64,000 bases of DNA from Macrosoma leucophasiata. Taxonomy: Eukaryota; Arthropoda; Insecta; Lepidoptera; Hedylidae. Below, in pieces: positions 47,457 to 60,260 of this stretch; within the stretch, counting starts at the first letter, position 1, and each line of letters starts with the position of its first letter. The stretch spans positions 17,718,501 through 17,782,500 of the forward strand of contig JAWQUS010000010.1 in the NCBI GenBank assembly GCA_036365455.1. Direction: 5' to 3'. The position numbers were made by a program, and so were the translations under genes. The notes under the pieces were generated by a model that was given only the letters and a program-made list of their open reading frames with translations, was not told where the DNA came from and did not search any database.

Positions 47457-48002
47457 TGCCTTGTGTTGTGAGGTCATTCATTTCTATTTTGTTTTTAAGT
47501 TAGGTCCTAAAATTTTCAAGTCTATCATACAATAATAATAGATAAGTAGTATTTGTTTGTTTGGGCATTTTCTTGCATTAGTGGTTCCCTTTTTTTGGAG
47601 GAATGTTTGACTTTTTTGCAATGGGTAGCTACCTAACAAGTTTTCAATTAAAACTTATTTTACTTATTGAAGTGACAACGTCTTAAATTAGGTTGCGGCT
47701 CGGAGTCACTCATGAAAAAGTGTAACGTCCGGTAACGTAACGATGAGTCACAGAACGAGAGAGAGGCCTGCCGGACCGGCGAATGCCTTTCTACCGAGAA
47801 AAAGACGTTGTCACGTAAAATCTTCGCCCGTAAAACCGACTTTACAGGCAACCAGTTTTTTTTTTAAGATACTTATTTGGGTACCTATGATACCTATATA
47901 TATTTTCGATAGTATATTTTCTAATTTCATGTTTTTTTAATTTCAAAATAACTTTTTGTTTGCAATTATATTCAAGCTGAATGAATTTTGTGAAACTAAG
48001 AC

Positions 48003-48141
48003 TGGGTTGCACCTCGATATTCTTTAAAATTAAAGATAATGTAACATTTCACATCCTTCTCTAACTTTAACAGATTTCTCTAAGTTAGAGAAGGATGTGA
48101 AATGTTACAATAACATTAACAAATGTCGTGGTACAACCCAG
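48003..48141. mobile_element. Palindromic MITE
   Basis: Terminal repeats ctgggttgcacc and ggtacaacccag. The inner arms (about 28 bp, tgtaacatttcacatccttc onward) are perfect inverted repeats around a short centre. No clear target duplication. Confidence 0.6.
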
Positions 48142-48261
48142 GCTAAAAATTTAAAATCTTATTTCTTGTTTAGGCCTTAGTTAGATTATTTTATCAATTT
48201 TAATTAGCGGCTCATCCATATGAAAATAATTGTACCTAATAACTAGATACACAGTTTTGTT

Positions 48262-48912
48262 TGTGTATCGAAGTTGGCAAACAAGTCTGCAATTCACATG
48301 GATGTTAAGTGATGACTGCAGCCTATAGATATCTACAGAAAAACCAGAGGTCAAAATGCAGATGTGTTGCCATCCCTGAGACCTTAATTGTTGTGTCTAT
48401 GTAATAATTATGATGGGGCCATATATTACCATGTAACTGGATCACCATAGTGCTGAACACTAGCATGCAGTTCACATTGATGTTAAGTGATGACTGCAGC
48501 CTATAGACACCTACACAAAGACCAAGGTCAAAATGCAGATGCGTTACCACTCCTGAGGTCTAATGTGTTATGCCTCTGTGCCGGAAATTACAGGGCCGTA
48601 CGTTACCACCTGACCAGAACGCGATAGTGCTGAACACTATCTTTAGCGGCAGATAAATTAGGTAATACGGTGGTGTCTACGTGCCCACGACTCCCTACAC
48701 TGGAATTCTCCCACCAGTAAAGGTTTTCGTGTTCAGCACTATAGTGATCCAGTCAGGCTGAGAACGGCTCTGTAATTTCCGACACTGATGTTCCTTAGGC
48801 CTCAGGACTCGCATCTACATTGAAATCTCTGATTTCATGAAGATGTTGATATTGATAAGCTACAGTATTACCTACTTGCCATCAATTTAACCTTCATGTT
48901 TGCCACTGCATG
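48262..48912. repeat. Cluster of three family A copies
   Basis: A degraded minus copy at 48262-48459, a better minus copy at 48462-48718 (ends ccaccagt) and a degraded plus copy at 48729-48912 (tcagcactatagtgatccag to gtttgccactgcatg). The last two are back to back, 5' end to 5' end. Confidence 0.6.
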
Positions 48913-48919
48913 ATAAAAA

Positions 48920-49885
48920 AGGGTATCTAACACGATTTTAATGAATGGTGCATATGTGGATGAATAATTCTTGTGAAATTAATTTTGGATTGATATTCCA
49001 TATCAAGAAATCGAATAACAGAACCTGTTTACTTTAAATCTCTTGTCGGTAGGTATATCAAATGTTTTGATAGACTTGAAACCTTTTACAAATTCGTTTT
49101 CAAGACTTGTTTTGAGTTATTTTATGATCCGTCGCAAATAGGCTATTTAAATTGGATTAGAATTTTAAATTGATAATCACACTAATCTTCGATAGGTAAT
49201 AGGTAGGATATTGAATACCTGCCTATGTATGCTGACTGGAGCACCGGTGTTAATAAGTAGGTACCTACATTAAGAAAAATATTTACTTTGTATACAATGA
49301 AAATGTTATTACAATCAAGAATATGAATAGGTTATCAGTCAATTATCATAGAGAGCATATACCTATAGGTTGCTAACTTGCTATTTTAACAAAAAATGTT
49401 GTGTGATTCATAATAGGTAGGTATGCAAGTAGGTAGAGGTTTTTCTAAACTGCCATACATAACCGTACCTACTCATTTGAACTTTGGAACATTTACTTAC
49501 TGACTTTTTATGTCTTAGTAGACTACTTATAATATTCTGTAATCTATTTTAGGATACCAATTTATAATGTTAACTGTCTACCTATATGGAATGACGGTTC
49601 TTTGTAGATGGTTGGGTAATTTCCAGATTCCGTATTAAAATAGGTACCTATTGTCAATTGCTGAGGCATATTTGCCTTTGAAGGCTGAGGCAATTTATTG
49701 TTAATGCAAAATAATATAAAACTGGCGGTTACCCGCGACTTCATTTGCGGCTGTTTTTGGCACAAAAAGTAAAAGAAAAATAAAAGTAGAAAAGGTATGT
49801 CGTTTGTCCGGATTTGAACTTAATCTACGATATATATCATCACTATCGACTCTGCGATTTAGGTAAAAAAGCGTGTCAGAGAGTT
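48920..49885. other. AT-rich intergenic DNA, nothing recognised
   Basis: Rich in taggtaggta-type text; no gene or defined repeat. Confidence 0.4.
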
Positions 49886-49890
49886 ACTTT

Positions 49891-50173
49891 ACTGGTGGTA
49901 GAGCTCCAGTGACAGAGCTCGCGGGCGTAGGCACCACCGCATTACCTAATATATTTGCCGCTAAATGGTAGTGTTCAGCACTATCGTGTTCCGGTCAGGT
50001 GGTAATGTACGGCCCTGTTATTTCCGGCAAAGAGACATAAAACCTTATGCCTCAGGAGTGGCAGCGCATCTGCATTTTGATCTCTGGTCATTGTGTGGGT
50101 GTCTATAGGTTGCAGTCATCACTTAACATCAATGTGTACTGAATGCTTGTTTGCCACTTTCATTACATAAAAA
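49891..50173 (+). repeat. Family A repeat, full length
   Basis: From actggtggtagagctccagt to ccactttcattacataaaaa. Confidence 0.75.
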
Positions 50174-50199
50174 TGAAATTTGTTGGCTATACCTACTGT

Positions 50200-52015
50200 A
50201 CTGTTATAGTAATAAATGATCGTATAGCAAGAAATCAACGTCAGTGTCAGATCACTGTTTTCGGACGTTACGATTGGCCGCCATGACAGTTGGCGTTCGA
50301 AATTTGAATGCGACCCAAGATGCGCAAACGCTGCCATCGATTACCCGTCGATAAGCTTGCGTATGTGTGTTGTGTATATGTACATGTTTCCGCCGGAGAT
50401 ATAGGTATATGTAGTCTTGTATCCTGTCTGTATGTCTGCTTTGATAATCAATACTGGATTAACGTTACAAAGCCATAAATTCCATATTATTAATGCTCGA
50501 CACCGGCTGTTGCTTTGTGAATTAAACAACAACATTGTAGGTATATTGACTTACATCAAATTTGGCCTCGTACCTATAATTTATACACATTTCAATTTAC
50601 CTAAATATGATTTAAAAAATGCATAATAAAATAAAGCAGCATAACTACTTACGGTAGTTTAGGTAGAAGAATTGTGAAAATGATTGAGTTTAAAATTTAA
50701 TTTAAGTTTAAATTTTAGAAGCCTTCTTTAAGCCCTTACGTGCAATTAAAGTCTGCAATAGTTACATGTGCCTAATACGTGCTAGTAGGTATTAAAGTAA
50801 ACAGGTTTTTAGCGTCTAAATTATAAGTAGATATAATTACCTACAAAAAGTTATTGATAAAATAGTAAATATATCAAAATGTCTAAACTTAGAAAGTCCT
50901 AAATCCATTATGCGTAATATTTTCATGATGGACAATGTATAATATACATATACAAAATGTACCTACCTTCTTAAAAGGATTAAAATAAAATGAATATAAA
51001 AAACATCCTAGGTTAACAAAAAACCACCTCTGATTTGTAGAAAATCAAGTGATCGTCATAAATAGAGGATAAAGTCATAGGAAAAACGAATATAAGTAAT
51101 ATATTTCGATACGCCTATTTATGTATGTATTGTAAATTAAAACGGCGATCAATATAATTAACCACGTCCACGTCTTATGGGACTTGTATGGGCACCATAA
51201 AACCATTCAATGTAAAATCAATAAAGCAAACCAATTTGAGATAAAGGGATCATTTGTTTATATTGTTACACAAATTGTTATTATCTTTCTAATGAATATT
51301 TAAACGGTCAGATAAACGCCAATCGACGCCGTAAACTTATCTTGGTGAAAAAAAATGGAGTCTCTTTAAATTATTCAAGTTGATGTTCGATTTAAAAGGC
51401 ATCGATCAAACTATATCACGGAGAAATAAAGTAAAACGAAGTATTGACCACTAAGTCAAGTTTTTAGATTGGGTGTGTTCAGTTTTTAATAAACATTGTA
51501 ATTGAAATTTTAATAAAAGGTTTAAGGTTAGATTAAAGATTTCCCTCGGTTGCTTAATAGTACCCAGTAGGCTACTACTACTTGTCCATAGGCTATGGGT
51601 TCTATTTCAGAGTAGGTAAGGTATTATTGATTTATTTCTAATTTTTATGGTATCCCCGGTCTTCAGATTGCCATACTATTTACATGTGACCAAAATAAAC
51701 TTAGGTTAGTTGATTTAGGTATTAAATTAGATATAGATTAGGTATCGCTTCAAGTCTGTGCTGCTTTTAGACATCTTAGAGATTATATATTAAACATACA
51801 AATTTAAAACACACCTACTATAGGAACAGATTTATGTTTGTACGTAAACAGCTTTACGAATTTTGTTATTCATTAACTTCATGTCTGGTATTCCAAACTG
51901 ACTCCTTCTCTTTTTCTTTTTTTTCACGAGTTCTATTTAGGTAGAATCTATATGTTGTGTCTCGGCTCCCGGTACGATATATTTTTCATCTCCCAAAAAC
52001 TTGCTGTGGATGTCC
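50200..52015. other. Intergenic DNA, mostly AT-rich
   Basis: A short GC-richer stretch at 50225-50350 (acgattggccgccatgacag) is unassigned. A decayed SINE-like piece lies at about 51545-51625 (cagtaggctactactacttg). Otherwise nothing. Confidence 0.4.
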
Positions 52016-52023
52016 GCGTATAG

Positions 52024-52507
52024 CAGGGGTTCTCAAACGTTTTTTATTTTCCAGTCTTTTGCTTGGCGCGTACCACTATTTTTTGGTAGTAATATTTATT
52101 ATTATACCTATGTTGATTGAATAAATAGAAGACGGTAGTTAGTAATATATAATTTCTTTTTAACTAGACACAAAGAAAAGTACTTATCTACATAGTTACA
52201 GTGTTTAAATCTAGTGTCTCCACCTGAACTGATAGTTATGAAAGCAATAACAATAGTCAGAAAATCGTTATGGCTGTCATATATGGCACCAAATGAAAAC
52301 ATAAATAGATAGAGCAAGTGTCTAAGCAATCAAGTTATTCGAAAACCGCTGACACTGGCTAAATACGTTTTCTTTGGTGTGATTGAAACTAAAACATGAC
52401 AAGTTCTTAGTTTGTTATATTTCTCTCGTAATTTTGTTATTCTTGAATCTTTCCGCGTGCATTCAGTGACCACCAGTGGGTCAGCGACCATAGGTTGGGA
52501 ACCACTA
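52024..52507. mobile_element. Non-autonomous hAT element
   Basis: Ends caggggttctcaaacgt and aggttgggaaccacta are imperfect inverted repeats of the type common in hAT elements. The exact 8-bp duplication gcgtatag lies at 52016-52023 and 52508-52515. The interior is AT-rich without transposase. Confidence 0.75.
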
Positions 52508-52519
52508 GCGTATAGTGAC

Positions 52520-54426
52520 GCCCCGCTGTTTCACGATATCACATTTATTAATTGACCATCGATTTGAAGCATGTAAGAACCTAGCTTCCGAATATTTTGA
52601 ATTAATTAGCTAAGTACAGTACACATAACATTTTTTTGACTAACACGTGTAAAAGTTCACTATCGTCATCTAATTAGCTAATTTAAATAAATAAAACACA
52701 CGCAAAAACCGTTTCTTTGTTAATTGTTAAATTTTTTGTCGGACATGACATGAGAAAAAAAATGAATATTAAAAGTTGCTGCAAAAAATACTAGTTTAAT
52801 AGTAGACTCATATGACATTAGCTTCTCATTGAAATTAATTGACCATTAAATAAAGGATAGTTCATGAATACCTTATCACGAAAAATGTACTTAAATTGAA
52901 TATATATGTAAATAAAAAATAATTATCTATTGTTTCTATAATTAAATAAAAGTTTCTCGAAAGTGAGTATGGCAGGACTCTTAACACACTAATTTTAAAT
53001 AATAAAATGTTGATAACAAAAATAAAATAAAAACAATTAAATATTATAATAACAGTTGTAACCTAAATATTTTACTATTAAAATGCCTTTCAAGATTCTT
53101 GTTAGATACCGTTAAAGTAAAGTGTTAAGTATTATAACATACTATTACGCGTTTATATAGTCGCATATCAAATATAGGTACCATGCCTCTAACCTAACTG
53201 TAATGTGTGGGTTTGACTTAACAAACAAAATAAAATTTATATCCATCTATCGTCACATCTCGATGAGCCCGAAAGATTATAGCCGACACATTTTTTTAGA
53301 CTTGGGCCTAAACGTTTCGTGACCCGGGGGTCTGAGAGAAATCAATTATCTTAATTGGAAGTTAGCCTAATCTTAATAAGCGCGCGCACTGATAACCGTC
53401 TTGTGTTAGCTAACTTGTTTATATTACACATCGATTATTATAGCCTGCGTACACAATATTCATCTAAGTGTTGGCGTTACGTTAATTATAATTTGATTAT
53501 TATTCTTATAAATCAACTAAACAAAGATAAAAATATTTGCCGTTGTTTTTTGGTTATCTTCATCTTCAGTTTGAATTTTCATAGCTTGTTTTTATTATAT
53601 ACTTAGTACAATTGTTTCCGACATGTGTTTTGTTACATAACAGATTTATTTGGCTATATATCACTTTTTTGGAAGTTATACGAGTACTTATAAGAATAGC
53701 GTATCGTTATCATCAACATAACTTCAAGATCCCGCCGATTTTAAATGTTCTCACTATTAAAATTAAATGTGATAACCATCACGCATGTTAATAATTTAGC
53801 TTTTATATTATTTTTATTTTTTTAAACATGTGCGCTGCCTAGAAAATGATATATTTAATTTTTTTTTATTTTTTAGAACATAATAATGTGGTACATTGTT
53901 CAATATTTTCACAGCGATATTAGCACGCCCAATAAAACTTTAAATGGTCATAACCGAATGAATGGTAAAACCAATTTAAATGTATAATCGTATCCATGAA
54001 AATAATAAATAACAACGTGGCAGTGGGTGTAATATCACAGGGCTTATCACTGATAGCGAGTTATAGGCAATCAGCAGTGATTTATAATGTGAAATGTGCT
54101 ACTGCGTACAGTGGTCATGATCGTACCGATTCAAATACAGATTATATATTATGTACGTTATTATCGGACGCGTGCGCATCGATCAACCGATGTATCTTGT
54201 CATTTGAACCTGTTATGAGTTGAACCAAGTTGAACGTGAGCCTGTGTGACTTTCTGAATTAAAGAATGCTCGATTGGTCATTTATATCATTATATTAAAT
54301 AACAATTTTAACCGATTGTGAAACGGTGCAGTTTTTCAGGGCAAGATCGAATCTTTTTTTTGGATTGTAAATATAAAGATCGAAATACATGATTATATTG
54401 ATCAGCATTGATACGTTATTTATAAT
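52520..54426. other. AT-rich intergenic DNA, nothing recognised
   Basis: Scattered open frames (for example 53355-53606, 53996-54223) show no family features. Confidence 0.4.
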
Positions 54427-54439
54427 CAAAGTACTTAGA

Positions 54440-54529
54440 CTTAGTCTCGCCTGAAGTCAAATTTTTCTTTCCATTTTTCTTAAAAAAAATATATTTTACA
54501 AGCATGTGTTAATGCGTAATAATATAAAA
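54440..54529 (+). mobile_element. 5'-truncated tRNA-SINE with 13-bp target duplication
   Basis: Consists of the tail of the 306-bp cassettes at 60.6-63.1 kb: ctcgcctgaagtcaaatttt to agcatgtgttaatgcgtaat. The exact duplication caaagtacttaga lies at 54427-54439 and 54530-54542. It defines the 3' end of the family (aataatataaaa). Confidence 0.8.
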
Positions 54530-54544
54530 CAAAGTACTTAGAAT

Positions 54545-56215
54545 TAAATTAGTCTTAGATAATTTGACATCTACAAAAACCGGTGTCGTTATGTATGTAA
54601 ATTATTACAAATAAAAAAAATATTTAAGGAAATGACTCAAGTTTCTACAGATCTATCCAGCTTTTAGTTGTTTACTGCTGAATATTATTTGTAGTGTTTC
54701 CTAAGTCTAAAATATATATCAGTCAGTGAAGCGGGTATAGAGATTCAGGGATATAACGTCATCTTAAGTAACCTTTTTACAGTTGACTGGATTTTATAGT
54801 GTATTTGAATTGATACAGTGGTTGTTAAATGCATTTTAGGAGGACTGGGATATCAATATACACAAATCCATTGAAACATTTAAGAAGAAAGTAAGAATTT
54901 CATCATTCATCGTTTTACTTAAAATTAATGAAGAAGATATTGCATAATCGACCGAGTTCTTAATGTTCTCATAGGTACCTATAGCAACTACTGCAGCATT
55001 AATAGAGAAGGCTAAAATTCATACCTTAATGGATAAAAGATATGAATGCCATTCGATTTATAACAAGCTTATTAAACAAGCATGTTTAATAAGTTACCAA
55101 TCAACATCAAAGTATACACATGTACAAATCTTACAGCACAGAATAGAGAATAATATTTCATATCTACAGTTTTAGTTAAATGTTTATTGATTTTTTTTAT
55201 TGTTATTATTTTGTTAATGCACGGGTAGCAATAAAAATATATTGTTTAGTTATTTTTGTGAATTCGTTACGATTAGATTGGTTTGATAGTTGATTATTTC
55301 AGTGGCAATGCAAACAAATGTGTTGATTCCTACGAAGGTAGGTATTCAATCTCTGAAGCGCTACCACCATTCTTTATTATTGTATTTTTTTCATATGTAT
55401 CAATATCTTAATATTTTTTAATTTGGAGATAAGGATTATTTTACCTTTATGGATTAATTATAAAAATGACATTTTGAAATTTCTTGTTTTCCACTTTGAT
55501 CTGCGTTTTGCTGGGAAACGTCAGGAATGCCTGTTAAAATGAATAGACCACGAATTACTTACGACGCTGCTATACTAGTTTCATTTAGTATATTGCACGG
55601 CTAGCTGGAGTTGTGTTAGCGACATGTTTGTGTTAGTTTTCTAAATATGGCGCCAGCTAAGTGACACTCAATTAACGTTAGCCATAAACCATTCGAAACT
55701 TAACTCTGTGCTGAAATTGGATGGTTTACTTGGTATTTATTAAACGATTATTTTTGGTTGTAAATTTATAGCGCACGGATATACCTACACCACCTACTTA
55801 TTTTATTTTCTACGAATTTTACTTTTTGAAACCGGTAAAATTTAAATTTTACTGTTTCTGTACTTGTAGTGTAGGGTAGTTGTTGTGGCTGCGATGTTGG
55901 AAGATAGTAGGTACTTGAGAGAATTTATTATAACATGTTTATTTAACGGATTAATTACAAAATGAGTGAATATATTTAATACGAAATTAATAAGCAAAGT
56001 GCATTAAATATAACTTTACTACTAGATTGAATAATCTCAATCTCTACATGTTATGTACTTGAGTTAACACGGGACTGACGGGAAAGCAAACGAATTAACC
56101 TGATATGTTCATAATGTAACCACAGTCTAAAGAATGTATCTATCAATTTGTGATATTACCTTAGTTCTCAAGAGCAAATTTAGAGTACGGATTTATATGC
56201 GTTTATAAGTACTAT
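54545..56215. other. AT-rich intergenic DNA, nothing recognised
   Basis: A faint family D remnant may lie near 56083 (gggaaagcaaacgaattaac). Confidence 0.4.
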
Positions 56216-56409
56216 TTTTAAAATTAAGGCGAACAGTACCTATGTTAGTACCCACTGCAGAATCATTTCGTTCATCCAGATATGCTGCAAAACAAATTTT
56301 TACGCATATTTATAATCTAGAGATACCTATATATCCATTAGGTTGCCTATAAAAAAATATATATAATATAATTTTTGTGAAATATTTTTTTTACTTGTTT
56401 TTTAATAAA

Positions 56410-57540
56410 TATTAATAATATATTCTTTATTGTACACCAACTTATGATAAGAGACAGAGAAATAAGAGACACAATATACAAGAGGCGGTCTTATCACTAA
56501 GCAGTGATCTCTTCCAGACAACCTTTGGGTTTAGGAAACAGTGCAGATACTAAACAATGGGGGTGTACCCTGCTATATGAAACTTATAAATATAATGTTA
56601 AGTTATAATAACAGTAGACAAGAAACTACTGATCAGGTATCAGCTGGATAAAGAAAAGGACTGGGAAACATTGTAATCATAGGTTCTTTTTTTAAACACC
56701 TCTACAGACTTAGCTTGTCGGATATCCACCGGAAGGGAATTCCAGAGTCGGATAGCCTCCACCGGGAATGAACTAGAATAAAAAGTGGAAGAGTGAGAAG
56801 GAGTCATTAAAGACAAGGAATATGTAGAACAAAGAAAATGGAAACGCTCTTTCAGGTAGGTAGGTAGGTGCGGATTGAACAATAAACAATACAGAAAAGA
56901 GAGAATGTGTGTATTCCTGCGAAGATGAATGGGTAACCACTTGAGCTGTTTGCGAAAATCAGAAACATGATCATATTTGCGTAGTCCAAATATGAATCGT
57001 ATACATAAATTTTGAAGCCGCTCAAGTTTATTTAATTGCTCCTGTGTTAGGTCTGGATAACATATGTCGGCATAATCTAGTATTGGAAAAAGAAGTGATC
57101 GAGCCAGCGTAATTTTAGTGGAAGTAGGCCAGAAATTATGGAGTCTTCTGAGGGAGCCAACAGCAGCAAACATTTTCCGGCTTACCTCAGCGATTTGTGG
57201 CTTCCAAGTTAAACTGTTGTCAATGATTAACCCTAAGTTTTTAACTTTGTCGCAATAAGTAATACACGTGTCATTGAGTACAACTGATGGAACGTCTGAC
57301 ACATCTAATTTAGAGACCTCACGAGAGCTGCCAATAATGATCGCTTGGCTTTTGGAAGCATTAACCTGCAACCCAAATGCATCACACCAGAGAGAAACAC
57401 GTTTAAGATCATCATTGACAGTCCGTATGGCCTCCGGCAGATAAACGAGATTAGCCTGACAATAGATTTGAAGATCATCTGCATAAAGGTGGTAGAGAGA
57501 AGATAGATTCTGAGTTATTAAATTAATGAATTCTTACTTA
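56410..57540 (-). mobile_element. 5'-truncated LINE with partial reverse transcriptase ORF
   Basis: On the minus strand an open frame from about 57535 to 56640 (some 295 codons) starts inside the reverse transcriptase palm. LYHLYADDLQIY carries the catalytic YADD box at about 57493. This is followed by LKRVSLWCDAFGLQVNASKS, the KNLGLIIDNSLTW segment and the C-terminal tail (LNKLERLQNLCIRFIFG, LKWLPIHLRR, AIRLWNSLPVDIR). The order matches CR1/Jockey-type non-LTR retrotransposons. The endonuclease and most of the RT are absent. The 3' UTR carries gataagaccgcctcttgtat and gtgtacaataaag and ends near 56410. There are no internal stops, so the insertion is fairly recent, but it cannot move itself. 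Confidence 0.8.
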
Positions 57541-57602
57541 ATTCCCTAACTCTGTAAGCTAAATGCATAACTTACTTATACTTTAAGATATAATTTAATG
57601 AT

Positions 57603-57640
57603 TCTCTGTAAGTGAATTAGATGTAATTCACTTACAGAGA
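57603..57640. repeat. Perfect 17-bp hairpin
   Basis: Arms tctctgtaagtgaatta and its exact reverse complement, loop gatg. Lies between the LINE 5' end and the right arm of the host element. Confidence 0.8.
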
Positions 57641-57784
57641 AATATTTCTTTAAACTGATATATTCTCTAGATTAATATTATGCGTAAAAATTATGTTTGC
57701 AGCATATCTAAATGAACAAAATGATTCTGCAGTGGTATCCTAAACTAATAGTACTGCTTTTAAAATTAAGGCGAACGTTACTTT

Positions 57785-58340
57785 TGAAATTCGCTGTCCC
57801 GGACGGCCTGAAGTGACATTTATCTGACAGTAGTTAAAAAATATAGAGACGGGAAATAGGTATTAGTGTTATGTAATATAATTAATTATAATTAAGCATT
57901 GCCTTCAAGAATCAGAACTGATAGGGCCTTGAAAGTTATGAATTAACTAAATCACTTATTCTTTGCGGCCACTTATCTAACCTTATCTCGCGGCTTACGA
58001 GGAAATCACACGAAATGGACGCAATTTGCGATAAATATGTGATTTCTTTTTATTATCAGCAAATCCTTCTTTTTCAGTCGATGGTCAGATAGCGACATCG
58101 CCGGTTGTGATCTTATAGACCAATATATAACCGTTATTCACAAGTTATCTTCATTGGTGCAGATTTCATCTTATCAGCACTGCTACTGGTGAGATTTCCT
58201 TAAAGATGTTGTGTTTTTGTGTTGTAAAACATTATTGTCTTTAACAAGTCTCGTGTTTCTTTTTTAATTTGATATCGAAGTTTTTATGCTCTTTTCTCTG
58301 TACACGTGGATTTTTATCAAGATATTAACAATCCGTTCTA
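57785..58340. other. Intergenic DNA, nothing recognised
   Basis: No repeat or exon signal. Confidence 0.35.
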
Positions 58341-58346
58341 TGTTCG

Positions 58347-58524
58347 TTGGGATTTTTCCATTTTCTGGAAATTTCCCAGTACCTCGAAGTTTGGTAATGT
58401 GCCCGGAGATGTCAACAGGCTCGCCACCTGTTACATGGGTCAAAACGCAATCGTGGGTGTTTGCATGTATGCTTATATGCATGCATTTACCTCTGCCTAC
58501 CCCTTCGGGATTACAGACGTGAAG
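58347..58524 (+). mobile_element. SINE family B, 5'-truncated
   Basis: Starts gttgggatttttccattttc and ends gattacagacgtgaagtcac, lacking the tRNA-like head. Confidence 0.75.
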
Positions 58525-58559
58525 TCACATTTTTTTACGTTACGTTCTATGTCATGATC

Positions 58560-60255
58560 TACTAATGAACTAGTTTAGATTCAAATCCAGCCTAAAAAGG
58601 GTAATTATCTACAGACTACTGAATTCTATAATTATCACGCAAACAAACATACTTTTTTATGTATGTAAAAGCTAAATTTATATTTTATAATATATAGGTA
58701 CCTAAGTTCGTAAAACTTTTTTATTTTTTTTATGCAAATATTCTGTTTTATTTTTTTTTCTATCATATAGATACGGCTATGATTTATGGTAAAATAAAAA
58801 ACAAAGTAGGTAGGTATATGGTAATTAGTAACTAATTAGATACATCCGCGATACTACTTATATTGGATCGTGGCGTTGCGTAGATGCGCAGACGCCTTTC
58901 GCGTGATATTTTTCAGTTATCGTAGATACTGATTTTCCATTGACGCAAGTAAGCGTCAAATACACACTTCAAAAATGATTTGTTAGTATCACTGTGTTTT
59001 CGAATGTCTTTGGCACATGTATGTCATGTTTTTATCATTAATGTTAAGCTTGCTTTTAGTGTAATATAAAGTTGTAAGTATTAGGAACGTTAGGTATTTC
59101 GGTAAGAATTTAATCATTGTTTTTATTTATTTTTTTTAGATTTCCTGTTGAGGAAGTCATTTTCTTCGATGCTATCAATTATAACAAATAATTTTGTTCC
59201 AGTGAAGACAAATGAATTTTTGCAACTAAATTATTTGCACCCCATTCCCTACAAAGGGAATAGGGTGCAGATAATTTTGTTCTGAATATGTATACAAGTA
59301 TATCAATTTAAATGAATATGATTGTATGACTGCAATAGGTGTCAACTTCTGTTAAAGGCACCATTGCTTATTTGCTAGAAACAGTATTATGTATTATTTG
59401 ATTGTAGACATACAAATAAAAAAATAGTAGTTGTTGTGTCGGGAGACATAGGTACAAATTGTAAAATATTTCTTTAGGTATAGGTAATTTATAGGTTGGT
59501 ACTTAGGTAGGTTGGTGTTTGGTGTATACATTTACCATATCCTTAATTTGTTATTCAGTTGTTATAGTTACCTGAAATGTAATAGTAACTTAACTAACTT
59601 AAGGTAACTATAATAAATCCATAATAAATCCTTAGAACGATGGGTTATTTTGATTTTTTATTCAGTTAAGTTTAAAATGAAGTACTGAAATATTTGAAAA
59701 AAAAATCTGTATCGGTAGGTACTTGTTAAATATCAAATTGAAAGGACTGAAGTGTAAATGAAATAATAGATTGGTTAAGAAGGAAACAGACATCTATTGT
59801 ATTATACCTAATTCGAACTCATCACGTATTTTAATTATTATGTCTAATTCAAATTCATCAGTAATCATAATAATATGATCAGTCCAGAGGGATTTAGTTT
59901 TAATTCATATTGCTACAGATTTGATGTAATTTATTAATATTTGATAACACACACATCCAATAATATAATAATTTAGACATTGGAGGCGATAACGTCTATT
60001 ATAACGATATTATCGCCTTCAGATTTCTGACGTATCTTATCTTAAGACAAATTAATGGCGGCAAATGTAAACGGTAATGGGACTTATTTTTGTCGGATAA
60101 ACTATATTATTATAGATATATTTTTTCCTTGTGTGCAGTTCATGTAATTTTCATTGTTAACAATGATTTGAATATGGGCAATGTTTAATTTATTACGTTT
60201 TTATCTTTGCACCTGTTTCCATTTAATATAGATATGATATTTATCGAATTATAGC
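58560..60255. other. AT-rich intergenic DNA with small hairpins
   Basis: Inverted pairs: gcaccccattccct with agggaatagggtgc (about 59236-59270), ttatagttacct with aggtaactataa (about 59564-59611), and aggcgataa with ttatcgcct (about 59984-60018). No gene. Confidence 0.45.
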
Positions 60256-60260
60256 AATAT

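Larger units (their letters stand above)
56235..57757. mobile_element. Long-inverted-repeat element carrying a LINE
   Basis: Left arm 56250-56350 (cccactgcagaatcatttcg, ttcatccagatatgctgcaa) reappears inverted at about 57650-57745. Flanking direct repeats ttttaaaattaaggcgaac (56216-56234, 57758-57776) are identical, 19 bp long. Same family as 13932-14494. Confidence 0.65.
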
